Source of the DNA: Haloferula helveola
GTDB taxonomy: Bacteria > Verrucomicrobiota > Verrucomicrobiia > Verrucomicrobiales > Akkermansiaceae
Length of the DNA stretch: 64,000 nt
Direction of reading: 5' to 3'
NCBI RefSeq assembly: GCF_037076345.1
Contig: NZ_AP024702.1
Coordinates: 3,472,001-3,536,000, forward strand
Both the position numbers and the translations under genes were made by a program. Shown here in pieces: positions 46,310 to 52,779 of the stretch. Within the stretch, counting starts at the first letter, position 1. Each line of letters opens with the position of its first letter. The notes beneath the pieces were generated by a model, which was not told the origin of the DNA, did no database searches, and worked only from the letters and a program-made list of their open reading frames with translations.

Positions 46310-46399
46310 AGGGGTCGCTCCGGTCAGCAGACTGTAAACCTGCCGTCGTAAAAGAAGTCCGGAAGGCGACGAGTGGCGCGATACCACCGGCCCCTACCA
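46310..46399 (+). tRNA. tRNA-Tyr(GUA)-like
   Basis: Acceptor AGGGGTC/GGCCCCT, anticodon loop CTGTAAA, a long variable arm as expected for bacterial Tyr, and encoded CCA. The D-arm region is only about 10 nt, and the T loop reads CGCGATA, so it is degenerate. Confidence 0.7.
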
Positions 46400-46401
46400 A
46401 C

Positions 46402-46475
46402 TCCAGCGTAGCTCAATCGCAGAGCATCCGCCCGATAAGCGGACGACCCCGGGGCAGTACCGGGCGCTGGTACCA
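46402..46475 (+). tRNA. tRNA-Ile(GAU)-like
   Basis: D stem GCTC/GAGC, a perfect anticodon stem TCCGC/GCGGA with loop CCGATAA (C at position 33 instead of U), and perfect T stem CCCGG/CCGGG with loop GGCAGTA. The D loop AATCGCA lacks GG. CCA encoded; pair 1-72 is a U-U mismatch. Confidence 0.72.
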
Positions 46476-46486
46476 TTCTGACTTTC

Positions 46487-46560
46487 GGCTGGGTAGCTCA
46501 CGCAGGAGAGCGCGGTCTTGAAGACTCCGAGGGCAGGGTGCGACTCCCGTCCGGCCGCCA
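46487..46560 (+). tRNA. tRNA, anticodon GAA (Phe) or UGA
   Basis: Acceptor GGCTGGG/TCCGGCC, D stem GCTC/GAGC, CCA encoded after G73. With normal spacing the anticodon is GAA but two stem pairs fail; shifting by one gives UGA with one mismatch, yet the variable loop is too short for Ser. T loop TGCGACT. Confidence 0.6.
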
Positions 46561-46561
46561 T

Positions 46562-46635
46562 GGCGTGCAAGCATTGCAGGTGATGTGTCCGGCTTCCAAC
46601 CGGAGGAACGGGGTTCGATACCCCGGCACGCTACC
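46562..46635 (+). tRNA. tRNA-Gly(UCC)
   Basis: Acceptor GGCGTGC/GCACGCT, anticodon arm TCCGG-CTTCCAA-CCGGA (perfect), D loop with GG, T loop TTCGATA. Ends ACC followed by T, so the final A of CCA is not encoded. Confidence 0.88.
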
Positions 46636-46646
46636 TCTTTCCATCG

Positions 46647-46720
46647 GGTCCATTGGTGCAGAAGCAGCACACCTGTTTGTCAGGCAGGAGGCGCCGGAGC
46701 GTTACCGGCATGGACCGCCA
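46647..46720 (+). tRNA. tRNA-Asp(GUC)-like
   Basis: Perfect acceptor GGTCCAT/ATGGACC, D stem GTGC/GCAC with loop AGAAGCA (no GG), anticodon arm CCTGT-TTGTCAG-GCAGG, perfect T stem GCCGG/CCGGC with loop AGCGTTA. Discriminator G73, the Asp identity base, and encoded CCA. Confidence 0.78.
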
Positions 46721-46726
46721 GTTTAG

Positions 46727-46865
46727 ATTTGGAGTGCGGTGGCAGAACCCCGGCAGGGGTGGCGACACCGCTTTTCGAGCGGCTCTCGAGGAGGTGTTGC
46801 CCGAGCGGACCGCCCCCAAAGCGGCGCCGCCGGTCGAGGACTCCCTCTGCCGCCGCACTCCAAAT
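46727..46865. mobile_element. MITE-like inverted-repeat element inside the tRNA array
   Basis: Arms ATTTGGAGTGCGGTGGCAG (46727-46745) and CTGCCGCCGCACTCCAAAT (46847-46865) pair with one mismatch; nested palindromes fill the 100 bp between. It carries no ORF. Elements with these ends look dispersed in Verrucomicrobiota genomes, from memory. It splits the tRNA array. Confidence 0.75.
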
Positions 46866-46869
46866 CCAT

Positions 46870-46945
46870 ACCCTTGTAGCTCAAGCGGATCCAGAGCACC
46901 CGGCTACGAACCGGGAGGTTGCAGGTTCGAGTCCTGCCAAGGGGA
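46870..46945 (+). tRNA. tRNA-Arg(ACG)
   Basis: Anticodon arm CCCGG-CTACGAA-CCGGG, D stem GCTC/GAGC with GG in the loop, T loop TTCGAGT, T stem GCAGG/CCTGC. Acceptor has an A-G mismatch at 1-72. Followed by CCT rather than CCA. Confidence 0.88.
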
Positions 46946-47084
46946 CCTCTTTTCAAGAATGCATGCGTAGTTGCCCTCGCTCCGCTCGGGCCATGCAGAA
47001 GTCCAGCCTCCTCCTCCGGAGGCTGAGAGTTGTTGTTGCCGCATTCAACGGCAGAGGCAACCGGCTCCGTCCCGCTCTGGTCGG
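46946..47084. repeat. Spacer with inverted repeats between tRNA genes
   Basis: Hairpin AGCCTCC/GGAGGCT near 47005-47024 and the wider pair GTTGCC/GGCAAC. No tRNA fold found by eye. It may be a second inserted element. Confidence 0.5.
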
Positions 47085-47170
47085 GGAGAGCTAACCGGAC
47101 AAGCGAGCCGGACACGTTTGCTAAACGTCGGGTCCCTTCGAGGGATGGGGTGCGAGTCCCCAGTTCTCCG
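47085..47170 (+). tRNA. tRNA-Ser(GCU)-like
   Basis: Acceptor GGAGAGC/GTTCTCC, D stem CCGG/CCGG with loop ACAAGCGAG (no GG), anticodon loop TTGCTAA, long variable arm (GTCCCT-TCG-AGGGAT) and T loop TGCGAGT. Discriminator G; CCA not encoded. Confidence 0.8.
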
Positions 47171-47174
47171 CTTC

Positions 47175-47259
47175 GGAAAGTGCCGCCGGCGGGTCGGCAA
47201 CCGGTCTTGAAAACCGGGGTGGGCATCGCGTCCCAGGGGTTCGATTCCTCCACTTTCCG
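47175..47259 (+). tRNA. tRNA-Ser(UGA)
   Basis: Perfect acceptor GGAAAGT/ACTTTCC, anticodon arm CCGGT-CTTGAAA-ACCGG, long variable arm, T loop TTCGATT, GG in the D loop, G73. CCA not encoded. Confidence 0.88.
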
Positions 47260-47267
47260 CATCCCAT

Positions 47268-47342
47268 GGGTTTGTAGCTCAACAAGCAGAGCAGCCGGCT
47301 TTTAACCGGCCGACGAAGGTGCGAGTCCTTCCGAACCCACCA
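47268..47342 (+). tRNA. tRNA-Lys(UUU)-like
   Basis: Acceptor GGGTTTG/CGAACCC, anticodon arm GCCGG-CTTTTAA-CCGGC, D stem GCTC/GAGC with loop AACAAGCA (no GG), T stem GAAGG/CCTTC with loop TGCGAGT. CCA encoded. Confidence 0.85.
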
Positions 47343-47350
47343 AATCCCCA

Positions 47351-47427
47351 CGTGGCGAGGGTGAAACAGACGAGCCGCCGACCTTGGAAGTCGGAGATAG
47401 CAGGTGCGAGTCCTGCCGCCGCGACCA
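47351..47427 (+). tRNA. tRNA-Pro(UGG)-like
   Basis: Acceptor CGTGGCG/CGCCGCG, anticodon arm CCGAC-CTTGGAA-GTCGG, T stem GCAGG/CCTGC with loop TGCGAGT. The D arm is weak and its loop (GAAACAGACGA) has no GG. CCA encoded. Confidence 0.82.
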
Positions 47428-47434
47428 CTTTCAT

Positions 47435-47509
47435 GCACTTGTCAGCTATGGGTTAGGCTACCGCGCTTTCACCGCGGAGAACCGGGTTCGAGTCCCGGCA
47501 GGTGCGCCA
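47435..47509 (+). tRNA. tRNA-Glu(UUC)
   Basis: Acceptor GCACTTG/CAGGTGC, anticodon arm CCGCG-CTTTCAC-CGCGG, D loop with GGG, T stem CCGGG/CCCGG with loop TTCGAGT, G73 and encoded CCA. Confidence 0.9.
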
Positions 47510-47522
47510 TTTTCCACAACCG

Positions 47523-47594
47523 ACCCGGTTGGTGTAACAGTCAGCACTCCGCGCTTTGACCGCGGCAGCAGCGGTGCGAATCCGCTACCGGGCA
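47523..47594 (+). tRNA. tRNA-Gln(UUG)-like
   Basis: Acceptor ACCCGGT/ACCGGGC with an A-C mismatch at 1-72, as Gln tRNAs tolerate. Anticodon arm CCGCG-CTTTGAC-CGCGG, D loop AACAGTCA (no GG), T stem AGCGG/CCGCT with loop TGCGAAT. CCA not encoded. Last tRNA, 59 bp before the Ntn-hydrolase gene. Confidence 0.82.
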
Positions 47595-47653
47595 TTTCTC
47601 CAGGACCCAGGCATGCGGCCTGTGGCTCCAACCAAACCGAACCCCAAACTACC

Positions 47654-48253
47654 ATGTCCGTCGTATGTGTCGTCAGGAAACAGGGGGTGACGGCCATCGC
47701 GGCCGACACCCAGAGCACGGCCGGCTCGACCAAGAAGCCGGCCTCCTACAAATCCGAACCCTCGAAAATCATCCCTGCTCACGGGAACTTGCTCGGTGTT
47801 GTCGGCTACTGCGCGCACCAGATGGTGATCCGCGACCTGATCGGTCGGAAGCCGGAGCTATTCCGGTTCACGAACCCGGACGAGATCTTCCGCGACCTGC
47901 AGAAGGTCCACGAGATCCTGAAGGACGAGTATCACCTTCAGACTTCGGAAGGGGGCTGCGGGCAGCCGTATGAGTCGACCCAGCTCAGCTTCTGTGTCGC
48001 GACTCCGGACGCGATCTACGAGATCGACAGCTACCGCGAGGTGACCGAAATCGAGCGCTTCTGGGCGATCGGCTCGGGCAACGAGTACGCGCTGGGCGCG
48101 ATGCATGCCGCCTATGACTGCGAGTGGCTCGACGCCCGCGAGATCGCCGAGGCCGGAGCGCGTGCCGCCGCCTGCTTCGACATCTACTGCGGTGAGCCGA
48201 TCGAGTCGCAGGTGCAGTCGAAGAAGTCGAAGAAGCGCGCCGTGGCGCGCTGA
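47654..48253 (+). CDS. Proteasome/HslV-like Ntn hydrolase with Ser nucleophile
   Basis: A 199-residue protein of the proteasome beta/HslV fold. If Met is removed, Ser1 replaces the usual Thr1. 'IAADTQSTAG' places Asp at mature position 17 exactly as in HslV, and 'SEPSKIIP' supplies the Lys33 equivalent. 'GNLLGVVGYCAHQM' matches the glycine-rich strand after it. No HslU-like ATPase is adjacent. It lies 59 bp after the last tRNA on the same strand and may be read from the array promoter. Target unknown; an amidase rather than protease role is possible. Confidence 0.82.
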   Translation: MSVVCVVRKQGVTAIAADTQSTAGSTKKPASYKSEPSKIIPAHGNLLGVVGYCAHQMVIRDLIGRKPELFRFTNPDEIFRDLQKVHEILKDEYHLQTSEGGCGQPYESTQLSFCVATPDAIYEIDSYREVTEIERFWAIGSGNEYALGAMHAAYDCEWLDAREIAEAGARAAACFDIYCGEPIESQVQSKKSKKRAVAR

Positions 48254-48299
48254 GGGCGGCTGTCATTCGGGAATGATCACCCAATGGGGGGCGTAATTG

Positions 48300-48385
48300 C
48301 TGCCGCAGGCGGACCGCGCGAGCCCACTCGCGCCCCGGAACCCCGGCGAATCGAATGCGCGGTCGGAGCCGCGCGGTCCGCCTGC
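48300..48385. repeat. Inverted repeat, GCGCGAGTGGG family
   Basis: GGACCGCGCGAGCCCACTCG at 48309 and a partial inverted arm GAGCCGCGCGGTCCGCC at about 48367. Between the Ntn-hydrolase gene and the first Wzz-like gene. Confidence 0.6.
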
Positions 48386-48390
48386 GGCGC

Positions 48391-49542
48391 CTAAGTCTTG
48401 GCGTGGATCTTGTGCCGTTGCCATCCGATGGCAGATACCATAATTCCGAGAACTGCTCCGGAGCTGACGAGTATCCAAGTGGGAAGTCCGAGCCTCTTTG
48501 GGACGAGATACGAGTTGCCGATGTTGTGAAAAGCCGAAGTCGGATCGGGTTGGTGTCTTTCAAGAGCCAGACTGGCTGTCAGCACGCCCAGCGCGGCCGT
48601 GGCCTCGAGAAGATTCGCTTCCGGGTCGTCGTAGCCGTAGCATCCGGTGTCCTCAGGAAGATCGGGGGGCGAAGCCTCGACTTGCTGGATTTCGGTGGCC
48701 AGTTCGGTGAGGCGTAGCCGCTTCCGAAGTCGCATCGCTTCAATCTCTTCCGCAAGATCAGTCGCGACCCCGTCCTGAATGGCGTTCAACGTGAGCAGAA
48801 GGGGATGGCCGTCGGAGAGTCCTTTTGACCTGAGATTGGCGATGTCGAACCTCGTATGGAGCAGCTGAGTTTCGAGAACACGAAGGTGATGACCCGCAGG
48901 TTGGATGGCTGAGGCATAGGACACCAAGCCATCACCGGCGGATTGCTCAAGGCATTCGATCTGGTTCGCAAGGAGTCGTTCTTCGTTCCTCAGTTTCAGC
49001 AGGGCTGCTTCTTTCTCTTCCTTAGCCTTTTCGAATGGGCGGTTCCTTTCGATCTGCGTAAGGACTCGTCTCTCTTCCCGGACGCGCGCTCTCTGTGCGG
49101 TCACCGCGGCTTCGAGCGTCTGACGATTTGTGGTGATGGACGCTGCCAATTGCGATCGGAAGTTGCGCTCCACTGCTTCGCAGATGGCTACGGCATCCCC
49201 CGCATCGTCGGCCACCACCCGAAGTTCGATGACTTGGGAGTGGGGAGATAGCTCGATTTCGACGTGCCGGTTGAGCCGTGCAACCGCAGCTTCAAGGCCA
49301 AGATTCCACCGGTCTCTCAGTTCCAGTTGGGTGACAATGCGGTCGAGCAACTCGGCGGACTTGAGAGGTTCCCCTGCTACGACCGAGTCGGTCGGGATGT
49401 TTCTGAGGAGCAGAGTACTACATTCGTAAGCTGGAGGAACCAAGAGTGCGACGCTCCAGCCGAGGAGGGTCCCGCAAAGGAGCCCGGTCAGACAGCGCGT
49501 CAACGGTCGCGGGTTTGCAGATGTGGGACTTCGCTCGGACAC
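48391..49542 (-). CDS. Wzz-like polysaccharide chain-length protein
   Basis: A 383-residue protein (GTG start) with a membrane helix near residues 17-36, a long periplasmic coiled-coil region (about 120-290) and a second helix near 355-375. This is the layout of polysaccharide co-polymerases that set O-antigen or exopolysaccharide length. It lacks a tyrosine-kinase domain. The second such gene lies upstream by about 60 bp of repeat; no glycosyltransferases are in the window. Confidence 0.72.
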   Translation of the reverse strand: MSERSPTSANPRPLTRCLTGLLCGTLLGWSVALLVPPAYECSTLLLRNIPTDSVVAGEPLKSAELLDRIVTQLELRDRWNLGLEAAVARLNRHVEIELSPHSQVIELRVVADDAGDAVAICEAVERNFRSQLAASITTNRQTLEAAVTAQRARVREERRVLTQIERNRPFEKAKEEKEAALLKLRNEERLLANQIECLEQSAGDGLVSYASAIQPAGHHLRVLETQLLHTRFDIANLRSKGLSDGHPLLLTLNAIQDGVATDLAEEIEAMRLRKRLRLTELATEIQQVEASPPDLPEDTGCYGYDDPEANLLEATAALGVLTASLALERHQPDPTSAFHNIGNSYLVPKRLGLPTWILVSSGAVLGIMVSAIGWQRHKIHAKT

Positions 49543-49562
49543 TTCCTTGTCTGCGGCTTGGG

Positions 49563-49603
49563 TTCCGGGGCGGGAGTGGGCTCCCGCCGTCCGCCTGCGG
49601 CGC
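49563..49603. repeat. Palindromic repeat, GGGAGTGGGCTCCC variant
   Basis: TTCCGGGGCGGGAGTGGGCT followed by CCCGCCGTCCGCC. It lies between the two Wzz-like genes and ends at the stop codon of the upstream one. Confidence 0.55.
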
Positions 49604-50914
49604 CTACTCGTCCTCGTCCTTGGAGAAGGCGTTGAGGATCGGGATGAGGAAGAGGGGGGCGATCAGGCCGAGGAGGATTCCGCCACCGCCGCCGATGGCG
49701 AGGGTGAGCGGGATGTTCGGGGAAACCGGGCGTTCCGGCTCGACGGGGTCAGAGTGGACGATCACCGGGTCTTCGGTGATGCGGCGCTGCATCTCTTCGG
49801 AGATGAGCTTGATCTTAAGTTGCTCGAGGAGCGATTGCGCGGCGTCGAAGTCGGACTTTGCTTCTTCGAAGGACTGGCGGGGCCGGGTAAGTGGCAAGAC
49901 GAGACCCTCTTCCGGGGGATTTCTCTCCCTGAGTCTTTCGGCCTGCTCCTTGGTCAGCGCGAGCTGTGCCCGGAGGGTTTCACGGAGCGCGACGACCCCT
50001 TGGTCGAGGTCGGCGCGGAGTTCTTCGACGATCTTGGTTTGCTGCTGAACCGTCGGATGGCTGTCGCCAAGGCCGCCTTGCTTCAAGGCTTCCAACTGCC
50101 GCTTCGCGTCGAGCCACTGAGGGTGGAGGGTGCGAACGACGTTTTCCGGAAGGTTCAGCCCTGCTGCGTAGGTGACGAGCTGCCCGCCGTCATAAAGAAG
50201 CAGGGTCTCAATCTGGCTCTCAAGCTTGATGCGCTGCGACTCGAGCAGGGCGTAGCGTTTGGCAGCTTCCGCCGCTCCATCGGCCGGTGTGTTGGTGCTG
50301 TTTCGCGTGGTGAGGATCTTTTCATTCCGGATCATCTGAGTCAGAACCTTCCGCCTTTCCTCAACCAGATCCTCCTGCGAGCGCACGGCTTCCCGAAGGT
50401 CCTGCATCGCCGCGTCGGAACGGGCGTATTCGAGTTCCCTCCGCCGTTCGCGGTAGGCGTCGCACACAGCGTTATTGATCAGGATCGCATCCTGTGGGCT
50501 GGAGGCCCGCGTCTTGATCTCGATCAGGTCGGTGCCCCGGATGTTCTCCGTGGAGATCATGCCCTGGAGTTGCTGTCTGGCGGCGGCTGGCGAAACACCC
50601 CAGCGGTTGGTGAGGTCGAGATCCTCGATGACCATATCGAGGGTCCTCGTCGCGCGGATGACTTCGAACTCGGTCGGGAAGAAGGTGGCGCTTCCGGTCG
50701 GGGCAGGAGTGATGGTGCCCGGAACCACCAAGGCCGACGGGTTCACCGGCCGGACCTGAACCGTCGCCGTCGACTCGTATTTTTTGGGCTGGATGTAGGC
50801 GAAAACACCGGCGCCGAGCAGTCCGAGTGCCGGAAACACAATGAGGGTGACGGCGAACACCCATCCGAATCTTTGGAACATGCGGGCACGCTGAGTCAAT
50901 TCACTTTGTGACAC
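49604..50914 (-). CDS. Wzz-like polysaccharide co-polymerase
   Basis: A 436-residue protein with a first membrane helix 'VFAVTLIVFPALGLLGAGVF' near residues 18-38, a coiled-coil periplasmic domain and a last helix near 400-425 ('IPLTLAIGGGGGILLGLIAPLFL'). The 'YESTATVQVRP' after helix one and the 'PERPVSPNIP' before the last helix are classic Wzz/PCP elements. GTG at 50914 is used; ATG at 50881 is the alternative. Paired with the gene downstream. Confidence 0.82.
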   Translation of the reverse strand: MSQSELTQRARMFQRFGWVFAVTLIVFPALGLLGAGVFAYIQPKKYESTATVQVRPVNPSALVVPGTITPAPTGSATFFPTEFEVIRATRTLDMVIEDLDLTNRWGVSPAAARQQLQGMISTENIRGTDLIEIKTRASSPQDAILINNAVCDAYRERRRELEYARSDAAMQDLREAVRSQEDLVEERRKVLTQMIRNEKILTTRNSTNTPADGAAEAAKRYALLESQRIKLESQIETLLLYDGGQLVTYAAGLNLPENVVRTLHPQWLDAKRQLEALKQGGLGDSHPTVQQQTKIVEELRADLDQGVVALRETLRAQLALTKEQAERLRERNPPEEGLVLPLTRPRQSFEEAKSDFDAAQSLLEQLKIKLISEEMQRRITEDPVIVHSDPVEPERPVSPNIPLTLAIGGGGGILLGLIAPLFLIPILNAFSKDEDE

Positions 50915-50949
50915 AATGTAAAAGTGGGGGGTGGTGGAATTTGAGGAAG

Positions 50950-51160
50950 GGAAGGACCGCGCGAGCCCACTCGCGCCCCGGAACCCTGGCAAATCGATGC
51001 GCGAGTGGGCTCGCGCGGTCCGCCTGCGGCCAAGACTCGGTTTCGGGGCGTGGCTGGACGTCGAGATGGTGCGCGGAATTCAGTCCGCTTCGACGGTCCG
51101 AATCAGCGGACTGAAGTCCGCGCACCCTTGGGCGAGCTGGAGCTCGCGGTCCATCGGGAA
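50950..51160. repeat. Three palindromic repeat families in tandem
   Basis: The GCGCGAGTGGG inverted pair (about 50956-51024), the GGACTGAAGTCC element (about 51078-51125, also in the U32 gene) and the GAGCTGGAGCTC element (51132-51155). No gene lies between 50915 and 51162. Confidence 0.7.
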
Positions 51161-51162
51161 GC

Positions 51163-52677
51163 TCAGTAGCTGCGGCCCCAGAGAGCGCGTTGTTTGGTCG
51201 GCTTGCCGGTCAGGATGCACGCGGCCTCGTCGCCCTCCTGCTGGTCGAGCGGGAGGCAGCGGATCGTGATCTTGTGCTTCTTGCTCAGCTCGTCCTCTTC
51301 CTCGGGGCTGCCGGCCCACGGGGTCATCAGCCAGCCGGGGTTGTCCTGCGACCAGTGGGCATGGAAGGCATCCAGGTCCGTGCAGTCCGCGATGTTGGCG
51401 TCGCGGAATTCGGTGGCCCTGTGCAGCAAGGTGTCGTGGATCTCGTTGAGAATGTCGGGCGCGCGCTGGATGAATTCCTCCTTGTCGAGGAACTCCTTGT
51501 CGTTTGAAGGACGATCGCGGCGGCTCATGCAGACCTTGCGGCTCTCGACGTCGCGCGGGCCGATCTCGATCCGGATCGGCGCGCCCTTCTTGACCCACTC
51601 CCACTTCTTGCCTTTCACGTCACGGTCATCGACGTGCACGCGGAGTTTCTCGCCGTGGAAGTCGAGGTCGTTGCGCAGCGTGTCGGCCAGCGCATGGCAG
51701 CTCTCAAGTACGGCTTCCCTCGTATCCTCCTTCGGCGTCACGGGAATGATCACGATCTGCTGCGTGGCGACGCGCGGCGGCAGGACCAGTCCGTCGTCGT
51801 CCGAGTGCGCCATGACCAGCGTGCCGATCATCCGCGTGGAAACGCCCCACGAGGTGGTGTGGGCGTGTTCGACCGTGCCTTCGCGACCGGTGAAGGTGAT
51901 GTCCTGGGCGCTCGAGAAGTTGGTGCCGAGGTAGTGCGAGGTGCCGGCCTGGATGGCCTTCTTGTCCTGCACCATCGCTTCGACGGTCAGGGTGATGTCG
52001 GCACCGGGGAAGCGTTCGTTCTCGGTCTTCTCGCCGGGGATCACCGGGATCGCGAGGTGGTCGCGCAGGAAGTCGGCGTAGAGCCTGTGAATCATCCGCG
52101 TCTCCTCGATCGCCTCGTCGGCGGTTTCGTGGGCGGTGTGGCCCTCCTGCCACAGGAACTCGGCGGTGCGCAGGAACAGGCGCGGGCGCATTTCCCAACG
52201 CATCACGTTGGCCCACTGGTTGATCAGCAGCGGCAGGTCGCGGTAGCTCTGGATCCAGCGCGAGAAGGCGGCGCCGATGATGGTCTCGGAGGTTGGACGG
52301 ATGACATACGGCTCGGCGAGTTCGCCGGTCGGAATCATCTTTGTCTTGCCCGTCTCCTCGTCCTTGACCGTTTCGAGACGGTGGTGCGTGACCACCGCGC
52401 ATTCGGTCGCGAAGCCTTCGGCGTGCTCGGCTTCCTTCTCGAGGTAGGAAAGCGGGATGAGCAGCGGGAAGTAGGCGTTCTGGTGGCCGGTCTCCTTGAA
52501 GCGGCGGTCGAGCTGCTGCTGGATCAGTTCCCAGATGCCGTAGCCCCACGGTTTGATGACCATGCAGCCGCGCGTCTCAGAGTTCTCGGCCATGTCGGCG
52601 GCCTTGATGACCTGCTGGTACCATTCGGGAAAATCCTCGGCACGGGTCGGGGTGATGGCGGTCTGGGGTTTGGACAT
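51163..52677 (-). CDS. proS: Prolyl-tRNA synthetase, short (archaeal/eukaryotic-like) type
   Basis: A 504-residue class II synthetase without the bacterial editing insertion. Motif 2 is in 'MRWEMRPRLFLRTAEFLWQEGHTAH', motif 3 in 'THTTSW' region 'EHAHTTSWGVSTRMIGTLVM', then an anticodon-binding domain and a zinc-like C-terminal end finishing in Tyr ('LWGRSY'), as in the ProS-type-3 group. It charges tRNA-Pro; the array above carries an unusual tRNA-Pro(UGG) that it might have to recognise. Confidence 0.95.
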   Translation of the reverse strand: MSKPQTAITPTRAEDFPEWYQQVIKAADMAENSETRGCMVIKPWGYGIWELIQQQLDRRFKETGHQNAYFPLLIPLSYLEKEAEHAEGFATECAVVTHHRLETVKDEETGKTKMIPTGELAEPYVIRPTSETIIGAAFSRWIQSYRDLPLLINQWANVMRWEMRPRLFLRTAEFLWQEGHTAHETADEAIEETRMIHRLYADFLRDHLAIPVIPGEKTENERFPGADITLTVEAMVQDKKAIQAGTSHYLGTNFSSAQDITFTGREGTVEHAHTTSWGVSTRMIGTLVMAHSDDDGLVLPPRVATQQIVIIPVTPKEDTREAVLESCHALADTLRNDLDFHGEKLRVHVDDRDVKGKKWEWVKKGAPIRIEIGPRDVESRKVCMSRRDRPSNDKEFLDKEEFIQRAPDILNEIHDTLLHRATEFRDANIADCTDLDAFHAHWSQDNPGWLMTPWAGSPEEEDELSKKHKITIRCLPLDQQEGDEAACILTGKPTKQRALWGRSY

Positions 52678-52692
52678 GGGAAGAGGTGCTCT

Positions 52693-52720
52693 GTGAGCAG
52701 TGATCGGTGATCAGTGGAAG
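52693..52720. repeat. Heptamer repeat upstream of proS
   Basis: Units GTGAGCA, GTGATCG, GTGATCA, GTGGAAG, 15 nt upstream of the proS start. Confidence 0.75.
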
Positions 52721-52779
52721 GAATACGCCGCTGAGCGACGACGCTGGAGGCGGTCGGGCTGGGGCGCCCGACCCTGCCT

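Noticed and set aside
46152-47733. Minus-strand and plus-strand ORFs across the tRNA array
   Set aside because: They read through tRNA stems, which explains their Cys/Arg/Gly-rich, patternless translations.
41154-48385. Prophage or integrative element
   Set aside because: No integrase, capsid, terminase or direct-repeat attachment sites seen; the tRNA array alone does not prove an element.
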